Source of the DNA: Stenotrophomonas maltophilia
GTDB taxonomy: Bacteria; Pseudomonadota; Gammaproteobacteria; Xanthomonadales; Xanthomonadaceae
Reading direction: 5' to 3'
DNA: 64,000 nucleotides
Assembly (NCBI RefSeq): GCF_001676385.1
Contig: NZ_LYVJ01000004.1
Location: 62,001 to 126,000 of the forward strand
The position numbers and the translations under genes are program-made. This document shows positions 48,758 through 59,034 of this stretch, piece by piece (positions within the stretch are counted from its first letter, which is position 1; each line of letters begins with the position of its first letter). The notes under the pieces are model-generated. The model had not been told where the DNA came from. It saw nothing but the letters and a program-made list of their open reading frames with translations, and ran no database searches.

Positions 48758-50251
48758 ATGGGTCTGGTTGCCGGTATCGATGCAGGAACGCAGAGTCTGA
48801 AAGTGCTGGTGTATGACCCGGAAGCGCGCGCGCCCGTCGCCAGCGCCAGTGCGCCGCTGGGGATGGCCAGCGGCGCCGACGGCAGCCGCGAGCAGCTGCC
48901 TGCCGACTGGATATCGGCGTTGCAGGCCTGCTTTGCCGGGATCGATGCTTCAATCCGCTCGCGCATCGTCGCGCTGGCCGTCTCCGGCCAGCAGCACGGT
49001 TTCGTTCCGGTGGACGCGGCAGGTGATGTGCTTGCACCGGCGAAGCTGTGGTGCGATACCAGCACCGCGGCCGAATGCACGCAGATCATGGATGCCACTG
49101 GTGGCGCGGCCGCTACCATCGCGCTCGCGGGCAACCCCATTCTTGCCGGCTATACCGCCTCGAAGCTGCCGTGGACCAGGACGCACCGCCCGGGCGCCTA
49201 CGCGCGGCTGGCGACGATCCTGTTGCCGCATGACTACGTGAATTTCGTGCTGACCGGCCAGCGATTCTGCGAGTACGGCGATGCTTCGGGCACCGGCTGG
49301 CTGGATGTACGCACGCGCACGTGGTCCAGCGAACTGCTGCGCGCCACCGACCCGGAGCGTGATCTTGCGGCGTGCCTGCCCCCCATTGCCGCGCCCGATG
49401 CGCTGTTCGATATCGCGCCTGCAGCCGCCGCAGCGCTGGGGCTGCCGGCAACCGTGAGGGTGGCCGTAGGCGGTGGCGACAACATGATGGCGGCCATCGG
49501 TACCGGCTGCGTCACGGAAGGCCGCCTGGCCATGAGCCTGGGCACGTCGGGCACGCTGTTCGCCTATTCGGATTCACCTGTGATCGATCCGCAGGGCGCC
49601 TGGGCCGCCTTCTGCTCCTCCACCGGCGGCTGGCTGCCACTGATCTGCACGATGAACTGCACGGTGGTGACCGAGCAGGTGGCCACCGCCTTCGGTTTCA
49701 GCACGCGCGATGGCGACGCCCACCTGCGGGCCACCCCGCCGGGCGCCGATGGCCTGGTGATGCTGCCGTTCCTCAATGGCGAACGCACGCCCGACCTGCC
49801 CGCCGGCAAGGGTGTCCTGGCCGGCCTGGACACGACCAACATGACACCCGCGCACATCTACCGCGCTGCCATGGAGGGCGCGACCTACAGCCTGAAGTAT
49901 GGCTACGACGCTTTCGTCCGCGCCGGGATGCGGTTCGACCGGATCGTGCTTACCGGGGGCGGTAGCAACAGCGCTGCATGGCGGCAGCTGGTGGCCGATG
50001 TCTTCGGCCTGCGGGTCGATGTGCCGATGCAGCCGGAAGGCGCGGCCTTCGGTGCGGCGCTGCAGGCGCTGTGGGCCATGGGGCGTTCGCGCGGTGATGT
50101 GGCGTCGATCGGTGAGATCACCACGCAGCACGTCGTCGCCGACCCTGCGCTGTCGGTACAGCCGGATCCAGGCCGGACCGTGGCGTATGCCCGGGCGTAT
50201 TCCCGCTTCCTCAGGCATCTCGATGCCGTCACGCCGCTGCAGCGCGGCTGA
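48758..50251 (+). CDS. xylB: Xylulokinase
   Basis: A 497-residue FGGY kinase. Motifs: [17 protein letters not shown] (phosphate-1), [13 protein letters not shown] (substrate Gln/His), [13 protein letters not shown] (adenosine), and [19 protein letters not shown] (FGGY signature 2). It phosphorylates D-xylulose to xylulose 5-phosphate for the pentose phosphate pathway. ATG 48758 has GGAGG 8 nt upstream, with a xyl-box between it and the previous operon. First gene of the xylB-xylA-MFS-GH3 unit. Confidence 0.95.
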   Translation: MGLVAGIDAGTQSLKVLVYDPEARAPVASASAPLGMASGADGSREQLPADWISALQACFAGIDASIRSRIVALAVSGQQHGFVPVDAAGDVLAPAKLWCDTSTAAECTQIMDATGGAAATIALAGNPILAGYTASKLPWTRTHRPGAYARLATILLPHDYVNFVLTGQRFCEYGDASGTGWLDVRTRTWSSELLRATDPERDLAACLPPIAAPDALFDIAPAAAAALGLPATVRVAVGGGDNMMAAIGTGCVTEGRLAMSLGTSGTLFAYSDSPVIDPQGAWAAFCSSTGGWLPLICTMNCTVVTEQVATAFGFSTRDGDAHLRATPPGADGLVMLPFLNGERTPDLPAGKGVLAGLDTTNMTPAHIYRAAMEGATYSLKYGYDAFVRAGMRFDRIVLTGGGSNSAAWRQLVADVFGLRVDVPMQPEGAAFGAALQALWAMGRSRGDVASIGEITTQHVVADPALSVQPDPGRTVAYARAYSRFLRHLDAVTPLQRG

Positions 50252-50295
50252 AGCCCTTCTTCGCGACACCCCTTTCAACGACAGGAGCACGCAGC

Positions 50296-51627
50296 ATGAC
50301 CACGCAGCCTTTCATTGGCGCCAAGGAGTACTTCCCAGGCGTCGGCCGCATTCCGTTCGAGGGCCGCGGCTCGGACAATCCACTCGCGTTCAAGGTCTAC
50401 GACGCCGGCAGGGTCATCGGTGGCAAGACCATGCAGGAGCATCTGCGCTTCGCCGTCTGTTACTGGCACACCTTCTGCAATGCGGGGCACGACCCCTTCG
50501 GGCCAGGTACCCGCCATTTCCCGTGGGAAGCAGGCTCGCCGCTGGCGACCGCCGAGGCGAAGGTCGATGCTGCCTTCGAGTTCTTCACCAAGCTGGGCGT
50601 GCCGTACTGGTGCTTCCACGATATCGACCTGGCGCCGGACGCCGACGACATCGGCCAGTACCAGAAGAACCTCACGCATATGGTCAGGCTGGCCAAGGCC
50701 CGCCAGGATGCCACCGGGATGAAGCTGCTGTGGGGCACCGCCAACCTCTTCTCGCATCCACGCTACATGAACGGCGCATCGACCAACCCTGATTTTGCCG
50801 TGGTCGCGCGCGCCGCGGTGCAGGTGAAGGCGGCACTGGAGGCGACCGTAGAACTGGGTGGCGAGCACTATGTGTTCTGGGGTGGCCGCGAAGGCTACGC
50901 CTCGCTGGCCAATACGCAGATGAAGCGCGAAATCGATCACTTCGCGCGCTTCCTGACGATGGCCCGCGACTACGGTCGCAGCATCGGGTTGAAGGGCAAT
51001 TTCCTGATCGAGCCCAAGCCGATGGAGCCGATGAAGCACCAGTATGACTTCGATAGTGCCACGGTCGTGGGCTTCCTGAAGGAGCATGGCCTGGAGAAAG
51101 ACTTCAAGCTCAACATCGAAGCAAACCACGCCACGCTCTCCGGGCATACGTTCGAGCACGATCTGCAGGTGGCCTCGGACCATGGACTGCTGGGCAGCAT
51201 CGATGCCAACCGCGGCAATGCGCAGAACGGTTGGGACACCGATCAGTTCCCGAGCGATCTGTACGATACGGTTGGCGCGATGCTGGTGGTGCTGCGGCAG
51301 GGCGGGTTGGAAGGTGGCCTGAACTTCGATGCCAAAGTGCGGCGCGAATCGACCGACCTGGAGGACCTGTTCATTGCCCATATCGGTGGCATGGATGCCT
51401 TTGCCCGGGGACTGGAGGTCGCCCATGCGCTGCTGACCGAGTCACCGTGGGAGCAGTGGCGGCGCGAGCGCTACGCCAGCTTCGACAGCGGCGCCGGGAA
51501 GGAATTCGAGCGCGGGGCGCTCAGCCTTCCGCAGCTGGCGGCGCTGGCTGCAGGCGGCGAGCCGCAGCAGATCAGCGGAAAGCAGGAGCGCTATGAGAAC
51601 CTGCTCAACCAATACCTGCTGCGCTGA
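50296..51627 (+). CDS. xylA: Xylose isomerase
   Basis: A 443-residue type II xylose isomerase. The catalytic His/Asp region [23 protein letters not shown] (metal-ligand Glu), [17 protein letters not shown] and [20 protein letters not shown] are all present, so the two-metal site is intact. It converts D-xylose to D-xylulose for XylB. Length is normal. It lies 44 nt after xylB with ACAGGAG 9 nt before ATG. Confidence 0.96.
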   Translation: MTTQPFIGAKEYFPGVGRIPFEGRGSDNPLAFKVYDAGRVIGGKTMQEHLRFAVCYWHTFCNAGHDPFGPGTRHFPWEAGSPLATAEAKVDAAFEFFTKLGVPYWCFHDIDLAPDADDIGQYQKNLTHMVRLAKARQDATGMKLLWGTANLFSHPRYMNGASTNPDFAVVARAAVQVKAALEATVELGGEHYVFWGGREGYASLANTQMKREIDHFARFLTMARDYGRSIGLKGNFLIEPKPMEPMKHQYDFDSATVVGFLKEHGLEKDFKLNIEANHATLSGHTFEHDLQVASDHGLLGSIDANRGNAQNGWDTDQFPSDLYDTVGAMLVVLRQGGLEGGLNFDAKVRRESTDLEDLFIAHIGGMDAFARGLEVAHALLTESPWEQWRRERYASFDSGAGKEFERGALSLPQLAALAAGGEPQQISGKQERYENLLNQYLLR

Positions 51628-51672
51628 GCGCGGCAGGTTCGACGCGGCATGGCCGCAACCGAGGGGGCATGA

Positions 51673-53082
51673 ATGAAGCAGGCAGCGGGCAGCGGCGAGA
51701 ACACCTGGCTGATCGTGTTGATCAGTGTGGTCGCGACGATCGGGGGTTTTCTGTTCGGGTTTGACAGTGGCGTCATCAACGGCACCCAGGATGGCCTGCA
51801 TCAGGCCTTCCGGTCCGGCGAGTGGATGCAGGGCTTCGAGATCGCCTCGATGCTGCTGGGTTGCGCGGTGGGGGCGTTCAGTGCCGGAAGGCTGTCCGAC
51901 TCGCTCGGGCGGCGCAACGTGCTGATCCTGTCGGCAGTGCTGTTCCTGCTGTCGGCTCTGGGCGCGGGCGCGGCGGCCTCGTCGGCCTGGTTCATCGTGG
52001 CGCGGGTGGTGGGCGGCTTCGCAGTGGGTGCTGCCAGCGTCATCTCGCCGGCCTACATTGCGGAAGTGGCGCCGGCCCGCTACCGCGGGCGGCTTGCCAC
52101 GGTCCAGCAGATCGCGATCATCAGCGGGCTGACGGCGGCCTTCCTGTCCAACTATCTGCTGGCCGCTGCGGCCGGCGCCTCCACCGAACCACTGTGGGGT
52201 GGCCACGCGGCATGGCGCTGGATGTTCTGGATGCAGGCGGTGCCATCACTGCTGTTCCTGCTCCTGTTGCTGGCCATTCCCGAGAGCCCGCGCTACCTGG
52301 TGGTGAAGCGGCGCAAGGAGGATGCGCTGCGCGTCCTCACCCGGCTGCTTGGCGACGGCAAGGCACGCGCCACGCTCGATGAGATCGAAGCATCGTTGTC
52401 CAGCGACCACCATCGCCCGCGGCTGTCCGATCTGCGCAGCAGGGCGACCGGCCGGATCCGCCCGATCGTCTGGGTCGGCATCGGGCTGGCGAGCTTCCAG
52501 CAGTTGGTGGGCATCAACGTGGTGTTCTATTACGGCGCGGTGCTCTGGCAGGCGGTCGGGTTCTCGGAGAACGACGCGCTGCTGATCAATGTCCTGTCCG
52601 GCGCCCTGAGCATCGGTGCCTGCATCGTTACCGTCCTGCTGATCGATCGCATTGGACGCAAGCCGTTGCTGTGGGTGGGTTCGGCGGGCATGGCGCTGTC
52701 GCTGGCGCTGGTGGTGGTGGCCTTCGCCAGCGGCTCGCTGGCCGGCGGGCACCTGCAGCTGCCGGGGCGCATGGGCACGCTGGCGCTGGTGGCGGCCAAT
52801 GCCTACGTCGTGTTCTTCAACCTGTCCTGGGGCCCGGTGATGTGGGTCATGCTGGGCGAGATGTTCCCCAACCAGATCCGCGGATCGGCACTGGCGGTTG
52901 CCGGCGCCGCGCAATGGACCTCCAACTTCGCCGTGACGGTGACCTTCCCGATGCTGCTGGCGGCGGCCGGGCTGGCGGCCACCTACAGCATCTATCTGGT
53001 GGCTGCGGTGATCTCGATCTTCTTCGTGGTCCGGTATGTGCACGAGACCAAGGGCAAGGAACTGGAGCAGATGGAGGGATGA
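51673..53082 (+). CDS. MFS sugar porter, probable D-xylose/H+ symporter (XylE-like)
   Basis: A 469-residue transporter of the sugar porter family with 12 helices. Signatures: GFLFGFDSGVINGT in helix 1, GRLSDSLGRRNVL (loop 2-3), IPESPRYLVVKRRKEDALRV after helix 6, QQLVGINVVFYYG in helix 7 and PNQIRGSALAV plus ETKGKELEQMEG at the end. XylE and related porters carry pentoses and hexoses. Location after xylA indicates xylose. Ribosome site GAGGGGG 7 nt before ATG. Its end overlaps the GH3 gene by ATGA. Confidence 0.9.
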   Translation: MKQAAGSGENTWLIVLISVVATIGGFLFGFDSGVINGTQDGLHQAFRSGEWMQGFEIASMLLGCAVGAFSAGRLSDSLGRRNVLILSAVLFLLSALGAGAAASSAWFIVARVVGGFAVGAASVISPAYIAEVAPARYRGRLATVQQIAIISGLTAAFLSNYLLAAAAGASTEPLWGGHAAWRWMFWMQAVPSLLFLLLLLAIPESPRYLVVKRRKEDALRVLTRLLGDGKARATLDEIEASLSSDHHRPRLSDLRSRATGRIRPIVWVGIGLASFQQLVGINVVFYYGAVLWQAVGFSENDALLINVLSGALSIGACIVTVLLIDRIGRKPLLWVGSAGMALSLALVVVAFASGSLAGGHLQLPGRMGTLALVAANAYVVFFNLSWGPVMWVMLGEMFPNQIRGSALAVAGAAQWTSNFAVTVTFPMLLAAAGLAATYSIYLVAAVISIFFVVRYVHETKGKELEQMEG

Positions 53083-55637
53083 GCACCATGACATCGCATG
53101 ATTCCGCATGCCGTGGCGCCGCGCTCGCGGTCGTGCTGGTGCTGGCATTGGCAGGCTGCAAAGATGGGCAGGCACCTGCACGCCCTGCCGCCACCGCGAC
53201 CGATCCCTGGCCGCAGGTGGCCTGGCCGCTGGCCGAGGATGCCGACCTGGAGAAGCGCGTCAGCGGCCTGATGGCCACCATGACGGTGGAGGAAAAGGTC
53301 GGCCAACTGGTGCAGGGCGATATCGCCAGCATCACTCCCGACGACGTGCGCAGATACCGCCTCGGCTCGATCCTGGCCGGTGGCAATTCCGATCCCGGCG
53401 GCCGCTACGATGCCTCGCCTGCCGAGTGGCTGGCGCTGGCCGATGCCTTCTACGACGCCTCCATGGACACGTCGAACGGGGGCAAGGCGATCCCGCCGCT
53501 GTTCGGTATCGACGCCGTGCATGGCCAGAGCAACATCGTGGGCGCCACCCTGTTCCCGCACAACATCGGGCTGGGGGCCACGCGCAACCCGGACCTGCTG
53601 CGCCGCATCGGCGAGATCACCGCGCTGGAGACCCGGGTGACCGGCATGGAGTGGACCTTTGCACCGACCGTGGCGGTGCCGCAGGATGATCGCTGGGGAC
53701 GCGCCTACGAGGGATACTCCGAATCCCCGGCGGTGGTAGCCAGTTTCGCCGGTGCCATGGTGGAAGGCCTGCAGGGCAGGATCGGCTCCCGCGAGTTCCT
53801 GGATGGCCGCCACGTGATCGCCTCGGTGAAGCATTTCCTCGGTGACGGTGGCACCACCGACGGCAAGGATCAGGGCGACACCCGCATCAGCGAAGTGGAC
53901 CTGGTGCGGATCCACGCAGCAGGCTACCCGCCGGCGATCGCCGCCGGGGCGCAGACGGCGATGGCCTCGTTCAACAGCGTCAACGGCGAAAAGATGCACG
54001 GCCATCGACGGTATCTCACCGATGTGCTCAAGGGGCGCATGCATTTCGGCGGTTTCGTGGTGGGCGACTGGAACGGCCACGGACAAGTCAAAGGCTGTAC
54101 GACCACCGATTGCCCGGCCGCGATCAACGCCGGCCTGGACATGGCAATGGCCTCGGACAGCTGGAAGGGCTTCTACGAAAGCACGCTGGCCGCAGTGAAG
54201 GCCGGCACGATACCCCCGGAACGCCTGGATGATGCGGTGCGCCGCATCCTGCGCGTGAAGTTCCGGCTGGGCCTGTTCGAGGCCGGCCGGCCTTCGACAC
54301 GGGCAGTCGGCGGCCAGTTTGCGTTGATAGGCGCGCCTGCGCACCGCGCGGTGGCACGGCAGGCGGTGCGCGAGTCGCTGGTGCTGTTGAAGAACCAGGA
54401 CGGCATCCTGCCGTTGTCGCCGAGGCAGCGGATCCTCGTGGCCGGCGATGGCGCAAACGATGTCGGCAAGCAGGCCGGCGGCTGGACGCTGAACTGGCAG
54501 GGCACCGGGACAACCCGCAAGGACTTCCCGAATGCGGAGTCGATCTACGAAGGCCTCGCGCAGCAGGTCACGGCTGCCGGCGGTGAGGCGGTGCTTGCCA
54601 TCGACGGCGCCTACACGAAGAAACCGGATGTGGCCGTAGTGGTATTTGGCGAGGATCCGTATGCCGAGTTCCAGGGGGACCTGCCAACCCTGGCCTACAA
54701 GCCGGGCAACGACTCGGACCTGACACTGATCCGGCGGCTCAAGGCGGAAGGCATTCCGGTGGTCGCGGTGTTCCTGAGCGGGCGGCCGCTGTGGGTGAAC
54801 CGCGAGATCAACGCCGCAGACGCGTTCGTGGCTGCATGGTTGCCCGGTTCGGAGGGCGGCGGCATTGCCGACGTGCTGCTGCGGCGTCCCGACGGAAGCG
54901 TGCAGAATGACTTCAAGGGCACCCTCAGCTTCAGCTGGCCCCGCACCGCAACGCAGTATGCAAACAACGTTGGCCAGAAGGACTACGCCCCGTTGTTCGC
55001 CTTCGGCTTCGGCCTGACCTACGCCGACAACGGCAACCTGGCTGCGCTGCCGGAGGTGTCGGGCGTGACGGGCAACGAAGGCGTGGCCGGCGTGTTCTTC
55101 GCACGGGGTGATGCCGGCCCGGGGCTGGCGCTTCGGCTGGAGGATGGCGCCGGGCAGGGCATGACCGTGACCAAGGTGCCGGATGTCCTGGAGGGTGGAC
55201 GGCTGAACGTCAGCGGCGTGGATCATCTGGCGCAGGAAGACGGGCGCCGCTTTGCCTGGTCGGGCAGGGGCCTGGCCGTGGTCGCGCTGCAATCACACAC
55301 GGCGCTGGACCTGCAGCGCGAGAGCAACGGCGATCTGGTGCTGTTGACCACGCTGCGCGTCGACGCCGCACCGCGTGGCGGGGCGTGGTTGTCCGTAGGC
55401 TGCGGCACTGGCTGCTCGGCGCGCATCGCTATCGGGCCGACGCTGGCTATGTTGCCTGCCCATCAGTGGACGCGTGTTGGCGTGCCCCTGAAGTGCCTGG
55501 CCGCTGCGGGCGCGAATGTCGGTGCGCTGGATCGCCCGTGGGCAATGGAAAGCGCGGACGCAATGACGGTGTCCGTTTCACGCGTCGCCCTGGGTGCATT
55601 GAACGAGGCCGAGATCATCGTCAGGTGCGATGCATGA
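53079..55637 (+). CDS. GH3 exo-beta-glucosidase/xylosidase lipoprotein (ExoP-like)
   Basis: An 852-residue lipoprotein: lipobox LALAGC with Cys27. GH3 N-terminal domain about 55-400 with substrate motif KHFLGDG (251-257) and nucleophile Asp330 in GGFVVGDWNGHGQ; C-terminal GH3 domain about 420-640 (LVLLKNQDGILPLSPR, WLPGSEGGG); then a further beta domain to the end. This is the marine/soil ExoP-type exo-1,3/1,4-beta-glucanase architecture; in a xylose unit, activity on xylobiose or mixed-linkage glucan is also possible. ATG 53079 overlaps the transporter stop; ATG 53088 is an alternative. Confidence 0.88.
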   Translation: MSTMTSHDSACRGAALAVVLVLALAGCKDGQAPARPAATATDPWPQVAWPLAEDADLEKRVSGLMATMTVEEKVGQLVQGDIASITPDDVRRYRLGSILAGGNSDPGGRYDASPAEWLALADAFYDASMDTSNGGKAIPPLFGIDAVHGQSNIVGATLFPHNIGLGATRNPDLLRRIGEITALETRVTGMEWTFAPTVAVPQDDRWGRAYEGYSESPAVVASFAGAMVEGLQGRIGSREFLDGRHVIASVKHFLGDGGTTDGKDQGDTRISEVDLVRIHAAGYPPAIAAGAQTAMASFNSVNGEKMHGHRRYLTDVLKGRMHFGGFVVGDWNGHGQVKGCTTTDCPAAINAGLDMAMASDSWKGFYESTLAAVKAGTIPPERLDDAVRRILRVKFRLGLFEAGRPSTRAVGGQFALIGAPAHRAVARQAVRESLVLLKNQDGILPLSPRQRILVAGDGANDVGKQAGGWTLNWQGTGTTRKDFPNAESIYEGLAQQVTAAGGEAVLAIDGAYTKKPDVAVVVFGEDPYAEFQGDLPTLAYKPGNDSDLTLIRRLKAEGIPVVAVFLSGRPLWVNREINAADAFVAAWLPGSEGGGIADVLLRRPDGSVQNDFKGTLSFSWPRTATQYANNVGQKDYAPLFAFGFGLTYADNGNLAALPEVSGVTGNEGVAGVFFARGDAGPGLALRLEDGAGQGMTVTKVPDVLEGGRLNVSGVDHLAQEDGRRFAWSGRGLAVVALQSHTALDLQRESNGDLVLLTTLRVDAAPRGGAWLSVGCGTGCSARIAIGPTLAMLPAHQWTRVGVPLKCLAAAGANVGALDRPWAMESADAMTVSVSRVALGALNEAEIIVRCDA

Positions 55638-55707
55638 CCGTTGCGCGCCACGCCGCAACAGGTTCCGCGCCCCGCGGGCAGGCCCGGGCATGAGCCTGCG
55701 TCGCACG

Positions 55708-56766
55708 CTATCGCCGCTGGGGGGGCGTCGCCACCGAGTCGCGCATGACCAGGCGGTGCGGCACGACATGGTCGCGCAGCACGGGCGTGCTCTCGGCGGT
55801 ACGGCGGATGTTGCGCAGCAGGATGTCGACGGCCGCGTTCGCCATGGACGCGATCGGTTGGTGGATCGTGGTGAGTTCCGGCCAGACCGTGGTCGCGGCC
55901 GAACTGTCGTCGAAGCCCACCACCGACAGGTCGCGGGGAACGTCCAGGCCGCGGCGGTGGGCTACGGAGATTGCGGCGGCGGCCATGTCGTCGTTGCTGG
56001 CGAAGATGGCCGTCGGTGGGCGCCGATGGGACAGCAGCTTCTCGGCGGCGGCAAGCCCGGAGCGGTACGTGTAGTCGCCCTGCTGGACCAGGCTGGGTTC
56101 CACCGCCAGCCCGGCTTCGCGCAGGGCGGTAACGAAGCCGTCGTAACGGCGTGCGCTTGCGCTGAGATCCCTGCGTCCACGGATGAAGCCGATGCGGCTG
56201 TGCCCTTGCTGGATGAGGTGCTCGGTCATTTCCTTGCCGGCACTGAAGTCATCGATGCGGACGCAGGAAATGGCATCGCTCAAACGCCCGGACGCGATGG
56301 CGACAACGGGGACGCCGGCCTTGACCAGTTCGCTCACGGCGGCCTGCGATTCGCACAGGGGAGGGGGCAGGATCACTCCGTCGACGCGGCCGGCCAGGGC
56401 CCGCGCGGCAATGCGCTCGGTTTCGGCGTCCAGGTTGTCCCAGTAATCGATGACCAGCTGGAGCGCGGAGCTGGAGGCGACCCGCAACAACCCCACCAGC
56501 AGCTCGCGCAGGTAGGCACCACTGGGATTGGTATAGATCAAGGCGATGCGCGTGTGCTGCGCGGCGGCCAGGGAACTGGCGGCCAGGTTGGGCGTGTAGC
56601 CCAGCTCGCGCACGGCCCGCATCACGCGCTCGCGGGTGGCGTCGCGGACGTTGCCCTGGTTGATCACCCGCGACACGGTCATCGGCGAAACGCCGGCAAG
56701 GGTCGCTACCTCGGCGATCGTCACGCCCGCAGTCTTGCGGCGAACCGATTTCTTCGGCTTGTCCAA
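55708..56766 (-). CDS. xylR: LacI-family repressor, probable XylR
   Basis: A 352-residue LacI regulator on the reverse strand inside the xylan locus. HTH: VTIAEVATLAGVSPMTVSRV (15-34), hinge NLAASSLAAAQH, then the periplasmic-binding-like core with RIALIYTNPSGAYLRELLVG and FASNDDMAAAAISVAHRRGL. The start is TTG 56766 with AAAGGGA about 8 nt upstream; no ATG is near. Xanthomonas XylR, a LacI protein, binds xyl-boxes to repress xylan genes; boxes of that type lie at 41704 and 48721. Likely inducer is xylose or a xylo-oligosaccharide. It is divergent from the GH67 gene. Confidence 0.88.
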   Translation of the reverse strand: MDKPKKSVRRKTAGVTIAEVATLAGVSPMTVSRVINQGNVRDATRERVMRAVRELGYTPNLAASSLAAAQHTRIALIYTNPSGAYLRELLVGLLRVASSSALQLVIDYWDNLDAETERIAARALAGRVDGVILPPPLCESQAAVSELVKAGVPVVAIASGRLSDAISCVRIDDFSAGKEMTEHLIQQGHSRIGFIRGRRDLSASARRYDGFVTALREAGLAVEPSLVQQGDYTYRSGLAAAEKLLSHRRPPTAIFASNDDMAAAAISVAHRRGLDVPRDLSVVGFDDSSAATTVWPELTTIHQPIASMANAAVDILLRNIRRTAESTPVLRDHVVPHRLVMRDSVATPPQRR

Positions 56767-56859
56767 TACACGATCCCTTTGTTCTTGGTGGCGCTGCTGT
56801 GCAGGGGCGGGAAGCGGGGAATGGAGCAGCCTGGCGCCGCTGACAGTCTACCCGGGCGA

Positions 56860-59034
56860 ATGTTAACGCCGTTGCGCCGCGCTGTCGGCACGCGGCTGGC
56901 AACGCTCCTCGCACTACTGGCGTGCGTGGGCGGCGTGCGGGCGGAAGACGGTTATGCACTGTGGATGCGCTACGTGCCGGCCGCGCCAACGCTCGCAGGC
57001 AGCTATCGCACGCAGCTGGGCGGCATTGTCGCCCCGGACCGGACACCTACCCAACGTGCTGCCCGCGATGAACTGGCACGGGGCCTTGCCGGCCTGCTCG
57101 GCGCGACGCCACCACCGCGCCGAACCGTTACCGGCGGCCACGCGGTGGTGCTGGGCACGCCGCACTCCTCGCCGCTGGTTGCCGCCTACCGGCAGGAGAT
57201 CGATTCGCTGGGCGACGACGGTTACCTGCTGAAGCATGTCCGCAGTGGAGGACGTGAGCTGCTGCTGGTAGCCGCACCCCGGGACATCGGGACCCTCTAC
57301 GGGGTGTTCCATCTGCTGCGGCTGCTACAGCAGGGGGCATCGCTGCACGGCCTGGACGTGCGCGAGTCGCCACGGGTCGCGTTGCGGGTGCTCAACCACT
57401 GGGACGACCTGGACGGCCATGTGGAGCGCGGATATGCCGGACGCTCCCTGTGGGACTGGCAGACGTTGCCGGAATGGCGTGACCCACGCTACACCGACTA
57501 CGCGCGCGCCAATGCCTCGGTGGGCATCAACGGCACCGTACTGAACAACGTCAACGCCAGTGCGCTGAGCCTTGCGCCCGCCTACCTCGCCAAGGCAGCC
57601 GTGTTGGCGGATATGTTCCGTCCCTACGGCATACGCGTGTACCTGAGCGCGCGCTTCAGCGCTCCCATCGAGCTGGGCGGCCTGGCGACGGCTGATCCGC
57701 TGGATCCGCAAGTGCAGCGCTGGTGGCGCGGCAAGGCCGAGGAAATCCACGCACTCATTCCGGATTTCGGTGGCTTCCTGGTCAAGGCGAATTCGGAAGG
57801 ACAACCAGGCCCGCAGGACTATGGCCGTTCGCATGCCGACGGTGCCAACGTGCTGGCCGACGCGCTGGCGCCGTACGGTGGGGTGGTGATGTGGCGTGCC
57901 TTCGTCTATTCGCACGCGGTGCCGGAAGACCGTGCCACGCAGGCCTACACCGAGTTTGCCGGACTGGACGGCGCGTTCCGCCCGAACGTGATCGTGCAGG
58001 TGAAGAACGGGCCGATCGACTTCCAGCCCCGCGAACCGTTCCATCCGCTGTTTGGCGCCATGCCGCGCACGCCCTTGATGATGGAGTTCCAGATCACCAA
58101 GGAGTACCTGGGTTTCGCGACGCACCTGGTGTACCTCGGGCCGCTCTATGAAGAGGTGCTGCAGGCGGACACGCACGCACGGGGTGAAGGCTCCACCGTG
58201 GCCCGGGTGGTTGACGGCTCCCTGGAAGGGCACGCGCTGACCGGCATGGCCGGTGTCGCCAACGTCGGGAATGATCGCACCTGGAGCGGCTCCCACTTCG
58301 ACCAGGCGAACTGGTACGCCTTCGGGCGCCTGGCCTGGAACCCGCAGCTTTCCGCCCGCGACGTCGCCGCAGAGTGGGCAGCGATGACGTTCTCGCCCGA
58401 TCCCGGCGTGGCAGGCCCGATCGTGGAGATGATGATGGCCTCGCGCGAGGCCGCAGTGGATTACATGACCCCGCTGGGCCTGCATCACCTCATGGCACGC
58501 GGCCATCACTATGGTCCCGGGCCCTGGGTGGACGGCGGGCCGCGTGCGGACTGGACATCCGTCTACTACCATCGCGCGGGCCGCGATGGCGTGGGTTTCG
58601 ATCGCACCGCAGGCGGCAGCAACGCGGTGTCCCAGTATGCGCCGGCGGTCGCGCAGCGCTATGGGGCGCTGGCGCAGGTTCCGGAGTCGCTGTTGTTGTG
58701 GTTCCACCACGTGCCGTGGGAGTACCGCATGCGCTCCGGGCGCCCCCTGTGGGATGAACTGGTGAGCCGCTACTCGCGGGGCGTGCGCCAGGTGCAGTCC
58801 ATGCAGGCGACCTGGGCCCATCTGCAGGGCAGGATCGACCGGCAACGCCATCAGCACGTTGCGTCGTTCCTGCGCATCCAGCAACGCGAGGCGCAGTGGT
58901 GGCGCGATGCCAGCGTGGCGTATTTCCAGTCGGTGAGCGGGCGGCCGTTGCCGGCCGGAGAGGCACCGCCGCCGCACCCGCTTTCGTATTACCAGGCGCT
59001 GCAGTTTCCTTCGGCACCGGGAGATGGGCGATGA
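56860..59034 (+). CDS. GH67 alpha-glucuronidase
   Basis: A 724-residue exported enzyme (signal peptide about 1-28, ending GGVRA). The catalytic residues of the Cellvibrio GH67 enzyme have clear counterparts: Glu near 313 in VKANSEGQPGP, Asp387 in VKNGPIDFQPREPF and Glu415 in FQITKEYLGFA. It removes 4-O-methylglucuronic acid from the non-reducing end of xylo-oligosaccharides. ATG 56860 is chosen for its signal-peptide fit, though its ribosome site is weak; ATG 56821 in frame is possible. First gene of the GH67-esterase-GH43-GH3 operon, whose members overlap by ATGA. Confidence 0.93.
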   Translation: MLTPLRRAVGTRLATLLALLACVGGVRAEDGYALWMRYVPAAPTLAGSYRTQLGGIVAPDRTPTQRAARDELARGLAGLLGATPPPRRTVTGGHAVVLGTPHSSPLVAAYRQEIDSLGDDGYLLKHVRSGGRELLLVAAPRDIGTLYGVFHLLRLLQQGASLHGLDVRESPRVALRVLNHWDDLDGHVERGYAGRSLWDWQTLPEWRDPRYTDYARANASVGINGTVLNNVNASALSLAPAYLAKAAVLADMFRPYGIRVYLSARFSAPIELGGLATADPLDPQVQRWWRGKAEEIHALIPDFGGFLVKANSEGQPGPQDYGRSHADGANVLADALAPYGGVVMWRAFVYSHAVPEDRATQAYTEFAGLDGAFRPNVIVQVKNGPIDFQPREPFHPLFGAMPRTPLMMEFQITKEYLGFATHLVYLGPLYEEVLQADTHARGEGSTVARVVDGSLEGHALTGMAGVANVGNDRTWSGSHFDQANWYAFGRLAWNPQLSARDVAAEWAAMTFSPDPGVAGPIVEMMMASREAAVDYMTPLGLHHLMARGHHYGPGPWVDGGPRADWTSVYYHRAGRDGVGFDRTAGGSNAVSQYAPAVAQRYGALAQVPESLLLWFHHVPWEYRMRSGRPLWDELVSRYSRGVRQVQSMQATWAHLQGRIDRQRHQHVASFLRIQQREAQWWRDASVAYFQSVSGRPLPAGEAPPPHPLSYYQALQFPSAPGDGR
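56861..56874. promoter_or_regulatory. Degenerate xyl-box overlapping the GH67 start
   Basis: TGTTAACGCCGTTG shares the left TGTTA and the central CGC with the xyl-box TGTTAGCGCTACCA but little of the right half. It overlaps the ATG at 56860. It may be a weak XylR site or chance. Confidence 0.25.

Noticed and set aside
53108..53689. Apparent repeats and possible second frame in the GH3 lipoprotein gene
   Set aside because: Arg/Gly/Ala-rich translation in frame +2 is a GC-codon artefact; frame with GH3 motifs is continuous.
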